Positions 7,223-15,024 of a DNA stretch of 30,237 nucleotides are shown in pieces. Numbering within the stretch: the stretch's first letter is position 1; each line of letters starts with the position of its first letter. A program made the position numbers and the translations under genes. Location of the stretch: the NCBI GenBank assembly GCA_020638155.1, contig JACKJB010000007.1:1-30237 (forward strand), in the 5' to 3' direction. The notes beneath the pieces were generated by a model. It had not been told where the DNA came from. It did not search any database and worked only from the letters and a program-made list of their open reading frames with translations. The DNA comes from Rhodospirillales bacterium. Lineage in GTDB: Bacteria > Pseudomonadota > Alphaproteobacteria > Micavibrionales > Micavibrionaceae.

Positions 7223-9388
7223 ATGATTGAACGCACCGATCTGATCGAACAGATGAAAGCCTATAATCCCGGTCTTGATGCCGGGATGATCGAGCGCGCT
7301 TATGATTTTGCCAAGGAAAAGCACGGCGATCAGACCCGCGCTTCGGGTGAGCCTTATTACACGCACCCGGTTGAAGTCGCGGCGATCCTGGCTGATATGC
7401 GCCTGGACACGGCGACGATTGTGACGGCGATCCTGCATGATACGCTCGAAGATACCGATGCGACCTTTAACGATCTGAAAAAGGAATTTAGCGAAGAAGT
7501 CGCCACGCTGGTCAACGGCGTTTCAAAACTGACCCGGATCGAAAGCCAGACCGTCGAAGGCAAACAGGCGGAAAATTTCCGCAAACTTGTGCTGGCCATG
7601 TCCGAAGATATCCGGGTGCTGCTGGTCAAGCTGGCCGACCGGCTGCATAATATGCGTACGCTGCATCATTTCAACAAACCGGAAAAGCGCCGCCGCATCG
7701 CCAGGGAAACCATTGAGATTTATGCTCCGCTGGCCGAGCGGATCGGTTTGCACAAGGTCAAGGAAGAGCTGGAAGACCTCGCCTTCGGGCATCTGAACCC
7801 GGAAGCGCGGGAAAGTATCACCAACCGCCTGTCCTTCCTGCGTAAGGAAGGCAATACGATCGTTAAAACGATTATTACCTCGCTGACCGATGTTTTAAAA
7901 GATGCCGGGATCGAAGCCGAAGTGACGGGCCGGGAAAAAACCCGCTATTCGATCTGGCGCAAGATGCAGCGCAAAAACGTCTCCTTCGAACAGCTATCCG
8001 ATATTATGGCCTTCCGCGTCGTCGTCGATACGATGGACCAGTGCTATCACGTGCTGGGTGTTATTCATAGCCACTTCCCGACGGTGCCGGGACGCTTTAA
8101 GGATTACATCTCTACCCCGAAACCTAACGGCTACCGCTCGATCCATACCACGGTTATCGGTCCTGAAAACCAGCGGATTGAAATCCAGATCCGTACGCGG
8201 CAAATGCACGAAGAAGCCGATCTCGGGGTTGCCGCCCACTGGGCCTATAAGGAAGGCCAGAAAAAAGGCGACATCAAGGATATCAAACAGTTTCGCTGGA
8301 TGCGCGAGCTTTTGGATATTATCGAGCAGGAAGCCAAACCCGAAGAGTTCCTTGAGAACACCAAGATGGAGCTGTTCCAGGACCAGGTCTATGTATTCTC
8401 GCCCAAAGGCGACCTGATCGAACTGCCGAGCGGAGCAACCCCGATTGATTTTGCCTATGCCGTGCACTCGGCGGTCGGCGATAAATGTGTCGGCTCGAAG
8501 ATCAACGGCCGGATTGCCCCGCTGAACTCCAAGCTGAGCAACGGGGACCAGGTTGAAATCATCACCGCGAAAAACCAGACCCCGTCCCCGACCTGGGAAC
8601 GGTTCGTGGTGACGGGTAAGGCGCGCTCGCACATCCGCCGTTATATCCGCCAGCAGCAGCGCGGCGAATATGTGATCCTCGGCAAGGCGATGCTCGAAAA
8701 AGTCTTCCACCAGGAAGGCTACCAATACACCGATAAAGCCGTTGCCGGGGTAGTCAGCCAGTTCCGCATGGACGAAGTTGATGATATTTTCGCCGGGATC
8801 GGTTCGGGTAATATTGTCGCGCGTGAAGTCTTCAAGGCGATCTTCCCCGGCCATAAATCCGAAATTCCGAAAAAACCGACCGATGCCGAAGTGCAGCCGA
8901 ATATTCCGTCAGGCGGCAAACGTGATGAAGGCAAACCGCTGCCGATCAAGGGCCTGATCGCCGGTATGGCAATGCATTTTGCCCGCTGCTGCCACCCGCT
9001 GCCGGGGGACAGGATTGTCGGCATCGTGACCACGGGAAAAGGCGTGACGATCCACACCATTGATTGCGATACGCTGGAGAATTTCGCCGATACGCCGGAA
9101 CGCTGGCTCGATGTATCATGGGACGAAGGGCCGGACTCGCCCGAAGCCCATGTCGGGCGGCTTGATGTCGTGATCTCGAACGAGCCGGGGGCGCTCGGCA
9201 CATTATCGACCGTGATCGGGCGCAATGGCGGGAATATTACAAACCTGAAAATCACCAGCCGCAGCCTTGATTTCTGGGACATGCTGATTGACGTTTATGT
9301 CACCGATACCAAACATCTGAACAATATTATTGCCGCCCTGCGGGCGACGCCGCAGATCGCGACTGTCGACCGGGCGCGGGGACGCTAG
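7223..9388 (+). CDS. Bifunctional (p)ppGpp synthetase/hydrolase (Rsh/SpoT)
   Basis: The 721-aa Rsh enzyme makes and degrades (p)ppGpp for the stringent response. The N-terminal HD hydrolase domain has H48 in YYTHPVEVA and the HD pair H72-D73 in LHDTLEDT, so hydrolysis is predicted to be active. The synthetase domain (about 240-350) shows SDIMAFRVVVD, RFKDYISTPKPNGYRSIHT and EIQIRTRQMHEEADLG. A TGS domain (about 390-450, VYVFSPKGDLIELPSGATPIDFAY) follows, then a Cys-containing region (ARCCHPLPGD) and a C-terminal ACT domain (about 645-721). Alphaproteobacteria usually have a single such enzyme, named Rsh, RelA or SpoT. The gene lies 126 bp after rpoZ, beyond a terminator, so it probably has its own promoter. 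Confidence 0.96.
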   Translation: MIERTDLIEQMKAYNPGLDAGMIERAYDFAKEKHGDQTRASGEPYYTHPVEVAAILADMRLDTATIVTAILHDTLEDTDATFNDLKKEFSEEVATLVNGVSKLTRIESQTVEGKQAENFRKLVLAMSEDIRVLLVKLADRLHNMRTLHHFNKPEKRRRIARETIEIYAPLAERIGLHKVKEELEDLAFGHLNPEARESITNRLSFLRKEGNTIVKTIITSLTDVLKDAGIEAEVTGREKTRYSIWRKMQRKNVSFEQLSDIMAFRVVVDTMDQCYHVLGVIHSHFPTVPGRFKDYISTPKPNGYRSIHTTVIGPENQRIEIQIRTRQMHEEADLGVAAHWAYKEGQKKGDIKDIKQFRWMRELLDIIEQEAKPEEFLENTKMELFQDQVYVFSPKGDLIELPSGATPIDFAYAVHSAVGDKCVGSKINGRIAPLNSKLSNGDQVEIITAKNQTPSPTWERFVVTGKARSHIRRYIRQQQRGEYVILGKAMLEKVFHQEGYQYTDKAVAGVVSQFRMDEVDDIFAGIGSGNIVAREVFKAIFPGHKSEIPKKPTDAEVQPNIPSGGKRDEGKPLPIKGLIAGMAMHFARCCHPLPGDRIVGIVTTGKGVTIHTIDCDTLENFADTPERWLDVSWDEGPDSPEAHVGRLDVVISNEPGALGTLSTVIGRNGGNITNLKITSRSLDFWDMLIDVYVTDTKHLNNIIAALRATPQIATVDRARGR

Positions 9389-9418
9389 TAGAAAATCTAA
9401 AGACAGGACCGTAGTCTG

Positions 9419-10015
9419 ATGGCAATTTTCAAGCGGGGCAAAAAAAGAGATTTTGGGCTGCGGGTAAAAGAAGCCGTCTGGCCTTCGCAAGGCTGGCGCC
9501 GGACCTTTCATTATTACCGCCACCGCATTTTCCGCACCGGGGACTCCACTTATAAGATTACCGCCGGGCTGGCTGCCGGGGCGGCGGTTTCCTGGTCGCC
9601 GTTCCTGGGAACGCATTTTGCGCAGGCGATTTTCCTGTCCTGGCTGATCCGCGGTAATTTGCTGGCCGGGTTTATCGGGACGGCTTTGGGCAACCCGTCA
9701 ACATTCCCGTTCATGTTCTGGCTGAGCTATAAGCTCGGGACTTTCATCCTTGGGCTTGCCGGCTTTGAAACCGAGTTTGCGGGCGGCATGGATGCGGCAT
9801 ATCTACAGGGCGATAGCTGGGCGTTCTTAAAATACCTGTTCGCCCACCCGCTGCAGCTGTTATTGCCGCTTGTGATCGGCGGTTATCTCTGCGCATTTTT
9901 ATGCTGGCCTGTGGCGTACGCCGTATTATATTATCCGGTGCGGGCGGCGCGCCGGGCTTACCGGCTCCAGAGATTGCGCCTCCGCCGGAAAAAAAACAGG
10001 AAAAACGTCAGATGA
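9419..10015 (+). CDS. DUF2062 membrane protein
   Basis: The 198-aa protein has a basic N-terminus (FKRGKKRDFGLRVKEAVWP) and the DUF2062 core. Core sequences are KITAGLAAGAAVSWSPFLGTH, a GNLLAGFIGTALGNPSTFPF stretch and a last membrane segment with LLLPLVIGGYLCAFLCW. Three or four membrane helices are likely between about 40 and 175, followed by an Arg-rich cytoplasmic tail (from about 178). The function of DUF2062 is unknown. It starts 30 bp after the rsh stop, and its stop overlaps the acpS start in ATGA (10012-10015), so translational coupling with acpS is likely. A gene of this family at this place is usual in alphaproteobacteria. Confidence 0.9.
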   Translation: MAIFKRGKKRDFGLRVKEAVWPSQGWRRTFHYYRHRIFRTGDSTYKITAGLAAGAAVSWSPFLGTHFAQAIFLSWLIRGNLLAGFIGTALGNPSTFPFMFWLSYKLGTFILGLAGFETEFAGGMDAAYLQGDSWAFLKYLFAHPLQLLLPLVIGGYLCAFLCWPVAYAVLYYPVRAARRAYRLQRLRLRRKKNRKNVR

Positions 10016-10416
10016 TTATTGGCATAGGCAGCGATCTGATCGATATCCGCCGGGTGGAAAAGGTTTTGGACCGCCACGGCAGCCGCTTTATAGACCGCTG
10101 CTTTACCCAAGTCGAAAAAGAAAAAGCGGAACGGCGGCGCGGCGCGGGACGGCACACGGACACCTATGCCAAACGCTTTGCCGCCAAGGAAGCAATGTCC
10201 AAGGCGCTGGGGACCGGGTTTAATCATGGCGTGTATATGCGCGATATCGGTGTTGTGAATGACCGTAACGGCAAACCGGATCTGGTTTTAACCGGTGGCG
10301 CTAAGGCGCGTCTTGATGCGATGACCCCGCCGGGACACAAAGCTGTGGTCCATTTAACGTTGACTGACGAGCCGCCGCTGGCAAAGGCACTGGTTATAAT
10401 TGAGACCTGCGCATGA
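10012..10416 (+). CDS. acpS: Holo-[acyl-carrier-protein] synthase
   Basis: The 134-aa enzyme transfers 4'-phosphopantetheine from coenzyme A to acyl carrier protein, activating it for fatty-acid synthesis. Family signatures are IGIGSDLIDIRRVEKVL at the N-terminus, with the metal-binding Asp at position 8, and KRFAAKEAMSKALGTGF about residues 52-68, followed by HLTLTDEPPLAKALVI near the end. ATG 10012 fits the universal start of the family and overlaps the DUF2062 stop codon; the longer frame from 9901 is just open sequence. The signal peptidase gene follows 43 bp downstream. Confidence 0.95.
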   Translation: MIIGIGSDLIDIRRVEKVLDRHGSRFIDRCFTQVEKEKAERRRGAGRHTDTYAKRFAAKEAMSKALGTGFNHGVYMRDIGVVNDRNGKPDLVLTGGAKARLDAMTPPGHKAVVHLTLTDEPPLAKALVIIETCA

Positions 10417-10459
10417 AAAGGGGCTGGCCAATCCGTTTGATATTGAGTAAAAGGCATTA

Positions 10460-11287
10460 ATGGCTAAGCAAAAAGACACAGAGATTGAAGAGGTCGAGGC
10501 CGCGGCGGAAGAAAAGCATGAACCGCCGATGAGCGCCCGCGAAGAATGGACCGAGTTTTTCCGTACCGCAGTGATTGCCGTCATTCTGGCCCTGGTCATC
10601 CGCACATTTTTATTCGAGCCGTTTAACATCCCGTCAGGATCGATGAAACCGACCCTCGAAGTCGGCGATTACCTGTTTGTTTATAAGCCAGCCTATGGCT
10701 ATTCCCGCTACTCCTTCCCGATGGGCCTCGCCCCGATTGAAGGCCGTGTCTGGACAGGCGACCGGGAACCGCGCCGCGGCGATGTCATCGTATTCAAACT
10801 GCCGACCAACCCGTCGATCGATTATATCAAACGCATTGTCGGCCTGCCGGGCGATACGGTGCAGGTGATCGAAGGGGAACTGTATATTAACCGCCGCAAA
10901 GTGCCGCGGGAAATGGTCGGGCTGAAGCAGATCGAAGAAAACGGCTACCCGGTCACGATGACCGAATATATAGAGACGCTGCCCGGCGGCGTCATGCACC
11001 GCATCTACGAAGAAGCGGATGACCGCCAGCTTGATAACACCGAAGAATATGTCGTGCCCGAAGGCCATTATTTCGCCATGGGGGATAACCGTGATAATTC
11101 GCAGGATAGCCGCGTCACAAGCATGGTGGGTTATATCCCGCTCGAAAATATTGTCGGCCGGGCCTCGTTCCTGTTCTTCTCAACCAATGGCTATGCGTCG
11201 CTGGCGGAATTTTGGAAATGGCCCTGGACGATCCGCTATAGCCGCCTGTTCCAGTCCATTGAACCCGTGCGCAGTGAAGTGGAATAA
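10460..11287 (+). CDS. lepB: Signal peptidase I
   Basis: The 275-aa protein cleaves signal peptides from exported proteins at the periplasmic face of the inner membrane. A single N-terminal membrane helix (about 34-53) anchors it. The catalytic Ser is S61 in IPSGSMKPTL and the general-base Lys is K124 in DYIKRIVGLPGD. The conserved box HYFAMGDNRDNSQDSR is present at about 211-226. The N-terminus before the helix is unusually acidic and charged (EIEEVEAAAEEKHE). AAAGG precedes the ATG. It follows acpS closely and belongs to the lepB-rnc-era block. Confidence 0.96.
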   Translation: MAKQKDTEIEEVEAAAEEKHEPPMSAREEWTEFFRTAVIAVILALVIRTFLFEPFNIPSGSMKPTLEVGDYLFVYKPAYGYSRYSFPMGLAPIEGRVWTGDREPRRGDVIVFKLPTNPSIDYIKRIVGLPGDTVQVIEGELYINRRKVPREMVGLKQIEENGYPVTMTEYIETLPGGVMHRIYEEADDRQLDNTEEYVVPEGHYFAMGDNRDNSQDSRVTSMVGYIPLENIVGRASFLFFSTNGYASLAEFWKWPWTIRYSRLFQSIEPVRSEVE

Positions 11288-11294
11288 AGAAAGA

Positions 11295-11323
11295 TTGACA
11301 TTTTTCATAAGGCTGTATAGAGT
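11295..11323 (+). promoter_or_regulatory. Candidate promoter of rnc-era
   Basis: A perfect TTGACA (11295-11300) begins 7 bp after the lepB stop. Possible -10 boxes are TATAGA (11316-11321, 15-bp spacer) or TAGAGT (11318-11323, 17-bp spacer). Transcription from here would place the downstream long hairpin in the rnc leader. Confidence 0.45.
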
Positions 11324-11344
11324 GCAGCAAATCTGATGACCCAA

Positions 11345-11392
11345 GACGTCATCCTTGACCCCGTTGATTGATGCGGGGACAGGCATGACGTC
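11345..11392 (+). repeat. Long imperfect hairpin in the lepB-rnc gap
   Basis: A 19-bp stem with two mismatches and one G-U pair joins 11345-11363 to 11374-11392 around a 10-nt loop. The outer part is GACGTCAT paired with ATGACGTC; the inner part is CCCCG paired with CGGGG. A short CCTTTT follows, so it could act as a weak terminator. The CGTCAT...ATGACG ends resemble common proteobacterial REP-like elements. It lies 32 bp before the RNase III start codon. Confidence 0.7.
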
Positions 11393-11424
11393 CTTTTAAA
11401 AACGTATAAAAAAGGACGAAAAAT

Positions 11425-12105
11425 ATGAGTAACGATGCTCTGCGCGAATTGCAGGACAGTCTTGATTACCACTTCAAACAGACAGAGCTTCTTGAGCGCG
11501 CTTTGACCCATTCCAGTACCGGGGCAGCCAAGAATTACGAACGCCTTGAGTTTTTGGGCGACCGCGTGGTCGGGTTGGTGATGGCGCATATGCTCTGGGA
11601 AACTTTCCCGAAGGAAAGCGAAGGCGATCTGGCCAAGCGCCATGCCGCGCTGGTACAGGGAAAAATGCTGGCAAAACTCGCCCGCCTGATAAAGCTTGGT
11701 GATGCGATGCAGCTCTCCGACGCCGAGCGGGCCGCGGGCGGCTCCAGTAACGAGAATATTCTCGCTGACGGTCTCGAAAGCGTGATCGGCGCGATGTATG
11801 TCGATGGCGGGCTTGAAGATTGCGAGCGCGTCATCAAGCGGTTGTGGGGAAATTCGATCCATATCATGAAAGCCCCGCCGCAGGATCCGAAAACGGCGCT
11901 GCAGGAATGGGCGCAAGGGCGGGCCTTGCCGCTACCGAGTTATGAGCTGGTCGGTAAAGCCGGCCCTGACCACGCCCCGACCTTCGAAGTCAAAGTCACG
12001 GTTGAAGGCTATCCGCCCTGGACTTCGGAAGGCAAATCCCGGCGCAAGGCGGAAAAAGACGCTGCCGCCATGCTGCTCGCCCACCTGATCGAAATGGAAA
12101 GCTGA
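11425..12105 (+). CDS. rnc: Ribonuclease III
   Basis: The 226-aa enzyme cuts double-stranded RNA in rRNA precursors and structured mRNAs. The RNase III signature ERLEFLGDRVVG is at about 39-50, and the second acidic cluster is ADGLESVIGAMYVDGG at about 113-128. A C-terminal double-stranded-RNA-binding domain (about 153-225) ends KSRRKAEKDAAAMLLAHL. The ATG has an AAAGGA site. The stop overlaps the era start in TGATG, so the two are translationally coupled. Its leader contains a long hairpin. Confidence 0.96.
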   Translation: MSNDALRELQDSLDYHFKQTELLERALTHSSTGAAKNYERLEFLGDRVVGLVMAHMLWETFPKESEGDLAKRHAALVQGKMLAKLARLIKLGDAMQLSDAERAAGGSSNENILADGLESVIGAMYVDGGLEDCERVIKRLWGNSIHIMKAPPQDPKTALQEWAQGRALPLPSYELVGKAGPDHAPTFEVKVTVEGYPPWTSEGKSRRKAEKDAAAMLLAHLIEMES

Positions 12106-13007
12106 TGACAGAACATTGCGGTGTGGTTGCTGTCCTGGGGGCGCCGAATGCGGGGAAATCAACATTGATTAACCGGCTGGTCGGGGCCAAGGTCAGTATT
12201 GTGTCTTCCAAGGTCCAGACAACGCGCGCCCTTGTGCGCGGGATTGCCCTACAGGAAAGCACCCAGATTGTCCTGATCGACACGCCCGGTATTTTTAAAC
12301 CCAAACAGCGCCTTGAAAAAGCGATGGTCGCCGCCGCGTGGCAGGGGCTTGAACAGGCAGAGCTTGCGTTGCTGCTGATCGATACATCGCTGAAAAACCC
12401 GCTGGGGCCGGTGGAAGATATCATAAAGAGACTGGAACAGGCGGAGACCCGTGTGCCGTTGGTGCTGGCGCTGAACAAGGTCGATAAGATCGCCAAGGAT
12501 AAATTGCTGGTGCTGGCATCTTCCCTGAATGAACGGCTCGACTTTGCCGCGACCTTTATGATCTCCGCGCTGCATGGCGGCGGTGTCGAAGATCTGCTGG
12601 ACTGGCTCGCATCGCAGATGCCGGAAGGCGAATGGCTGTTCCCGGAAGACCAGGTCAGCGATATGCCGATGCGGCTGCTGGCTGCCGAGATTACCCGCGA
12701 AAAATTATTTAACCGCCTGCATCAGGAATTGCCCTATGGTCTGATGGTCGAAACCGAGCAATGGGAAAATTTCGATAACGGCGATATCAAGATCAGCCAG
12801 ATCGTTTATGTCAGCCGCGACAGCCACAAAGGCATCGTGCTCGGTAAAGGTGGGGCGATGATCCGTGAAGTCGGCGCGCAGGCGCGGCAGGAACTTGAAG
12901 AGATCCTCGAAACCAAAGTCCATATTAAGCTGTTCGTCAAATTACAGGAAAACTGGAAAGACGATCCTGAAAAATATCATCTTTGGGGACTGGATTACTC
13001 CGCCTGA
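12105..13007 (+). CDS. era: GTPase Era
   Basis: The 300-aa GTPase binds the 3' end of 16S rRNA and supports 30S ribosome maturation. The G1 loop is GAPNAGKST (12-20), the G2 region is KVQTTR, G3 is DTPG (59-62) and G4 is NKVD (124-127). A C-terminal KH domain (about 200-290) has GIVLGKGGAMIREVGAQAR, the RNA-binding loop. The length is normal for Era. It shares TGATG with rnc, as in many alphaproteobacteria. No recO gene follows; the next gene is gcrA after a 286-bp gap. Confidence 0.96.
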   Translation: MTEHCGVVAVLGAPNAGKSTLINRLVGAKVSIVSSKVQTTRALVRGIALQESTQIVLIDTPGIFKPKQRLEKAMVAAAWQGLEQAELALLLIDTSLKNPLGPVEDIIKRLEQAETRVPLVLALNKVDKIAKDKLLVLASSLNERLDFAATFMISALHGGGVEDLLDWLASQMPEGEWLFPEDQVSDMPMRLLAAEITREKLFNRLHQELPYGLMVETEQWENFDNGDIKISQIVYVSRDSHKGIVLGKGGAMIREVGAQARQELEEILETKVHIKLFVKLQENWKDDPEKYHLWGLDYSA

Positions 13008-13011
13008 ACAT

Positions 13012-13023
13012 GCTTATATAAGC
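13012..13023. repeat. 12-bp palindrome after era
   Basis: GCTTATATAAGC is a perfect palindrome 4 bp after the era stop codon. A second perfect palindrome, CCGCATGCGG, follows at 13031-13040. Neither has a T-tract, so they are not classic terminators. The rest of the gap up to about 13130 is A-rich without a gene. Confidence 0.5.
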
Positions 13024-13132
13024 GCCGGTTCCGCATGCGGTGAAGAACGCGGCGGACCTGAACAGGGAAAAGAAAAATAAAAAGCGCGTTTGTAAAAACG
13101 AAAAAAAACAAAAGAGAATAAAAAACAAAATA

Positions 13133-13141
13133 TGTGGATAA
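13133..13141 (-). promoter_or_regulatory. Perfect DnaA box upstream of gcrA
   Basis: TGTGGATAA is the exact complement of the consensus DnaA box TTATCCACA, lying 152 bp before the gcrA start codon in an AT-rich gap. In Caulobacter DnaA is known to activate gcrA transcription, so its position here is meaningful. Confidence 0.65.
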
Positions 13142-13150
13142 TCAAAACAA

Positions 13151-13155
13151 GATTC
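13151..13155. promoter_or_regulatory. GANTC (CcrM methylation) site upstream of gcrA
   Basis: GATTC lies 10 bp after the DnaA box. GANTC is the target of the CcrM adenine methyltransferase in alphaproteobacteria, whose methylation state GcrA senses at promoters. Confidence 0.5.
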
Positions 13156-13228
13156 CGCATTGGTACTGGCAAAAAAATCTCTCCCTGTTAGAGTAACCCT
13201 ATTCAAACAATATTGAATTTTTCTTTTT

Positions 13229-13233
13229 GAATC
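13229..13233. promoter_or_regulatory. Second GANTC site upstream of gcrA
   Basis: GAATC lies 61 bp before the gcrA start codon. It overlaps a small hairpin ATCAGG / CCTGAT (13231-13249) in the presumed leader. Confidence 0.5.
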
Positions 13234-13293
13234 AGGCATTTGTCCTGATCTTGGTTTTTGTGTGTGGCTTAAAACGGAAGAGGCTTTGCGAGC

Positions 13294-13776
13294 ATGAGTT
13301 GGACCGACGAGCGTGTAGCGCTTTTGAAAAAATTATGGGGTGAGGGAAAAACGGCAGCGGAGATTGCGCAGACATTGGGGGGCGTTACCCGTAATGCCGT
13401 CATCGGAAAAGCGCACCGCCTGAAACTGTCTAACCGTTTATCACCGATCCAGCAGAACAATAAAAAACCGGCACCGAAACCCGTCGAAGATAAACCGATG
13501 CCGCGTAAAGTTGCCAATGATACGGCAATCATGGATCAGAATATCAAAGGGGTTCAGCTGTCTGAGCTGAAAGAAAAAATGTGCCGCTGGCCGATCGGCG
13601 ATCCTAAAGATGCCGATTTCCGCTTCTGCGGCTGCCAGGCGATTGCAGGCCTTCCCTATTGCGGGGAACACGCCAAAGTCGCGTATCAGGCTGCAACCCG
13701 TAACCGCATCCTGCAGGCTGAAGACTTCGAGGAAAAAGAAACCGAAGACGATGCCAAGGAAGCAGCGGCAGGCTAA
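13294..13776 (+). CDS. gcrA: GcrA cell-cycle regulator
   Basis: The 160-aa protein begins MSWTDERVALLKKLWGEGK, then TAAEIAQTLGGVTRNAVIGKAHRL, the helix-turn-helix DNA-binding domain of GcrA (about 1-50). A Pro/Lys linker follows. The C-terminal domain contains CRWPIGDPKDADFRFCGCQAI and LPYCGEHAKVAYQ, the region that contacts the sigma-70 subunit in Caulobacter. GcrA works with CcrM-methylated GANTC sites to drive S-phase and division genes. A GGAAGAGG site precedes the ATG. The upstream gap holds a perfect DnaA box and two GANTC sites. The gene ends in a strong terminator, so it is probably a single-gene unit. Confidence 0.95.
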   Translation: MSWTDERVALLKKLWGEGKTAAEIAQTLGGVTRNAVIGKAHRLKLSNRLSPIQQNNKKPAPKPVEDKPMPRKVANDTAIMDQNIKGVQLSELKEKMCRWPIGDPKDADFRFCGCQAIAGLPYCGEHAKVAYQAATRNRILQAEDFEEKETEDDAKEAAAG

Positions 13777-13803
13777 GCAAAGCCGCATATGCGCTGAAAA
13801 GAC

Positions 13804-13832
13804 CGCCCGGTATATAAGCCGGGCGTTTTTTT
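13804..13832 (+). terminator. Intrinsic terminator after gcrA
   Basis: A 7-bp perfect stem CGCCCGG / CCGGGCG (13804-13810, 13819-13825) with an 8-nt loop is followed by seven T residues, 28 bp after the gcrA stop. Confidence 0.9.
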
Positions 13833-13877
13833 ATGATTTTATGAGACAGGGAGAATATAGAAAATACCCCTTTAAAC

Positions 13878-13906
13878 CTTACATTTTTTGAAAATCCGGG
13901 TATAGT
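13878..13906 (+). promoter_or_regulatory. Candidate promoter of the RND efflux operon
   Basis: CTTACA (13878-13883) and TATAGT (13901-13906) with a 17-bp spacer lie 26 bp before the adaptor start codon and just after the gcrA terminator. No operator palindrome or regulator gene was found nearby. Confidence 0.4.
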
Positions 13907-13932
13907 GCAGGCTTGAAAACAGAAGGCCCGGA

Positions 13933-15024
13933 ATGAAGAAATCGTATCTCATTGCCCTATCAATTGCCGTAATCGCCGTTTTGTGGGTGGCATCCGGCAT
14001 TATTGCCCCGGCATCCGAAACGACGGATCAGCCTGCTGTGGAAGCAAAAGCGGCAGGCGGCGAAGACAAGGCGCTTGCCGAAGTGCGGGTTCGGGAAAGC
14101 ACTGCTGAATCCGTGACGGGTGATGTGAAAGTCACCGGCCGCACCGGGGCGTCGCGTCAGGTTGTGATTAAAGCCGAGATTGCCGGACGCGTGACCGAGA
14201 TCGTGCTGGAAGAAGGGACCCCTGTCACCGAAGGCCAGGTCATTGCGCATCTTGAAAAACGCGACCGCGAAGCTCGCACTGCCGAAGCCAGGCAAAGGCT
14301 ATCGCAGCGTGAGATTGAATATAACGCGGCAAAGTCGCTTGAAAATAAAGGGCTCAATTCAAAAGTCAGGCTGGCACAGGCCAAGGCGGATATGGAAGAA
14401 GCCCGCGCCATTTTAAAACAGGCCGAAATCGATTTTGAGAATACTGAAATTACCGCGCCGTTTGACGGCATATTATACGACCAGGTTATTGAAACCGGTG
14501 ACTACGTGACCGCGGGCGACCCGCTGTTCAGCATTGTCGATCTTGACCCGATTGCCGTGCGCGGTTTCGTGACCGAGCAGCAGGTGATTAACCTTGTTCC
14601 CGGCGGTAAGGCGATGGCCGATTTTCTTGGCAGCGGCAGTCTTGAAGGGACGATCACTTATATCTCCCCCGCGGCAGACCCGGAAACGAGAACATTCGCG
14701 ATCGAGATCTCTATTCCCAACCCGGCGCAAAAAATTATCGCCGGGATGACGGCCCAGCTGCGCATTCCTACGGCGGCGCATCCGGCACATAAAATTTCCC
14801 CTTCCGTCCTGTCCCTGAATGATGAAGGCCGGGTCGGTGTTAAGTTTGTCGATGAAAACGATACGGTTCAGTTCAGCCCTGTGGCGATCCTTGGCGATTA
14901 CCCGGATTATATGCTGGTTGGCGGGCTCCCGGATAAGGTCCGCCTGATTACGGTGGGGCAGGATTTCGTCGTGCCGGGCCAGCATGTTAAGCCTGTGCCC
15001 GCAGAAGGTGACGGCCTGCTATGA
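13933..15024 (+). CDS. RND efflux periplasmic adaptor (membrane fusion protein)
   Basis: The 363-aa protein has an N-terminal signal-anchor helix (about 5-27). A biotinyl-lipoyl-like half-motif (VVIKAEIAGRVTEIVLEEGTPVTEGQVIAHLE, about 75-107) comes next, then a helical hairpin rich in Ala/Glu (about 110-150), the second lipoyl half (ITAPFDGILYDQVIETGDYV) and beta-barrel domains. This order is typical of HlyD/AcrA-like adaptors that link an inner-membrane RND pump to an outer-membrane channel. There is no lipobox Cys after the signal, so anchoring is by the N-terminal helix. Its stop overlaps the pump gene start (ATGA at 15021-15024). The substrate is not predictable. Confidence 0.92.
   Translation: MKKSYLIALSIAVIAVLWVASGIIAPASETTDQPAVEAKAAGGEDKALAEVRVRESTAESVTGDVKVTGRTGASRQVVIKAEIAGRVTEIVLEEGTPVTEGQVIAHLEKRDREARTAEARQRLSQREIEYNAAKSLENKGLNSKVRLAQAKADMEEARAILKQAEIDFENTEITAPFDGILYDQVIETGDYVTAGDPLFSIVDLDPIAVRGFVTEQQVINLVPGGKAMADFLGSGSLEGTITYISPAADPETRTFAIEISIPNPAQKIIAGMTAQLRIPTAAHPAHKISPSVLSLNDEGRVGVKFVDENDTVQFSPVAILGDYPDYMLVGGLPDKVRLITVGQDFVVPGQHVKPVPAEGDGLL

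Noticed and set aside
7994..8854. 286-aa open frame antisense to rsh
   Set aside because: It lies fully opposite a certain gene and its composition (Phe, His, Arg, Asp runs) is typical of an antisense shadow; there is no promoter or ribosome-binding site.
11305..11916. 203-aa minus-strand frame opposite rnc
   Set aside because: It is the complement of a certain gene with no family resemblance.
12937..13239. 100-aa minus-strand frame covering the era-gcrA gap
   Set aside because: Its long Phe runs come from the A-rich plus strand; no start signals, and it overlaps the end of era.
13878..13906. TTGAAA at 13888 as the -35 box of the efflux promoter
   Set aside because: It is only 7 bp from TATAGT, far too close; CTTACA at 17 bp was used instead.
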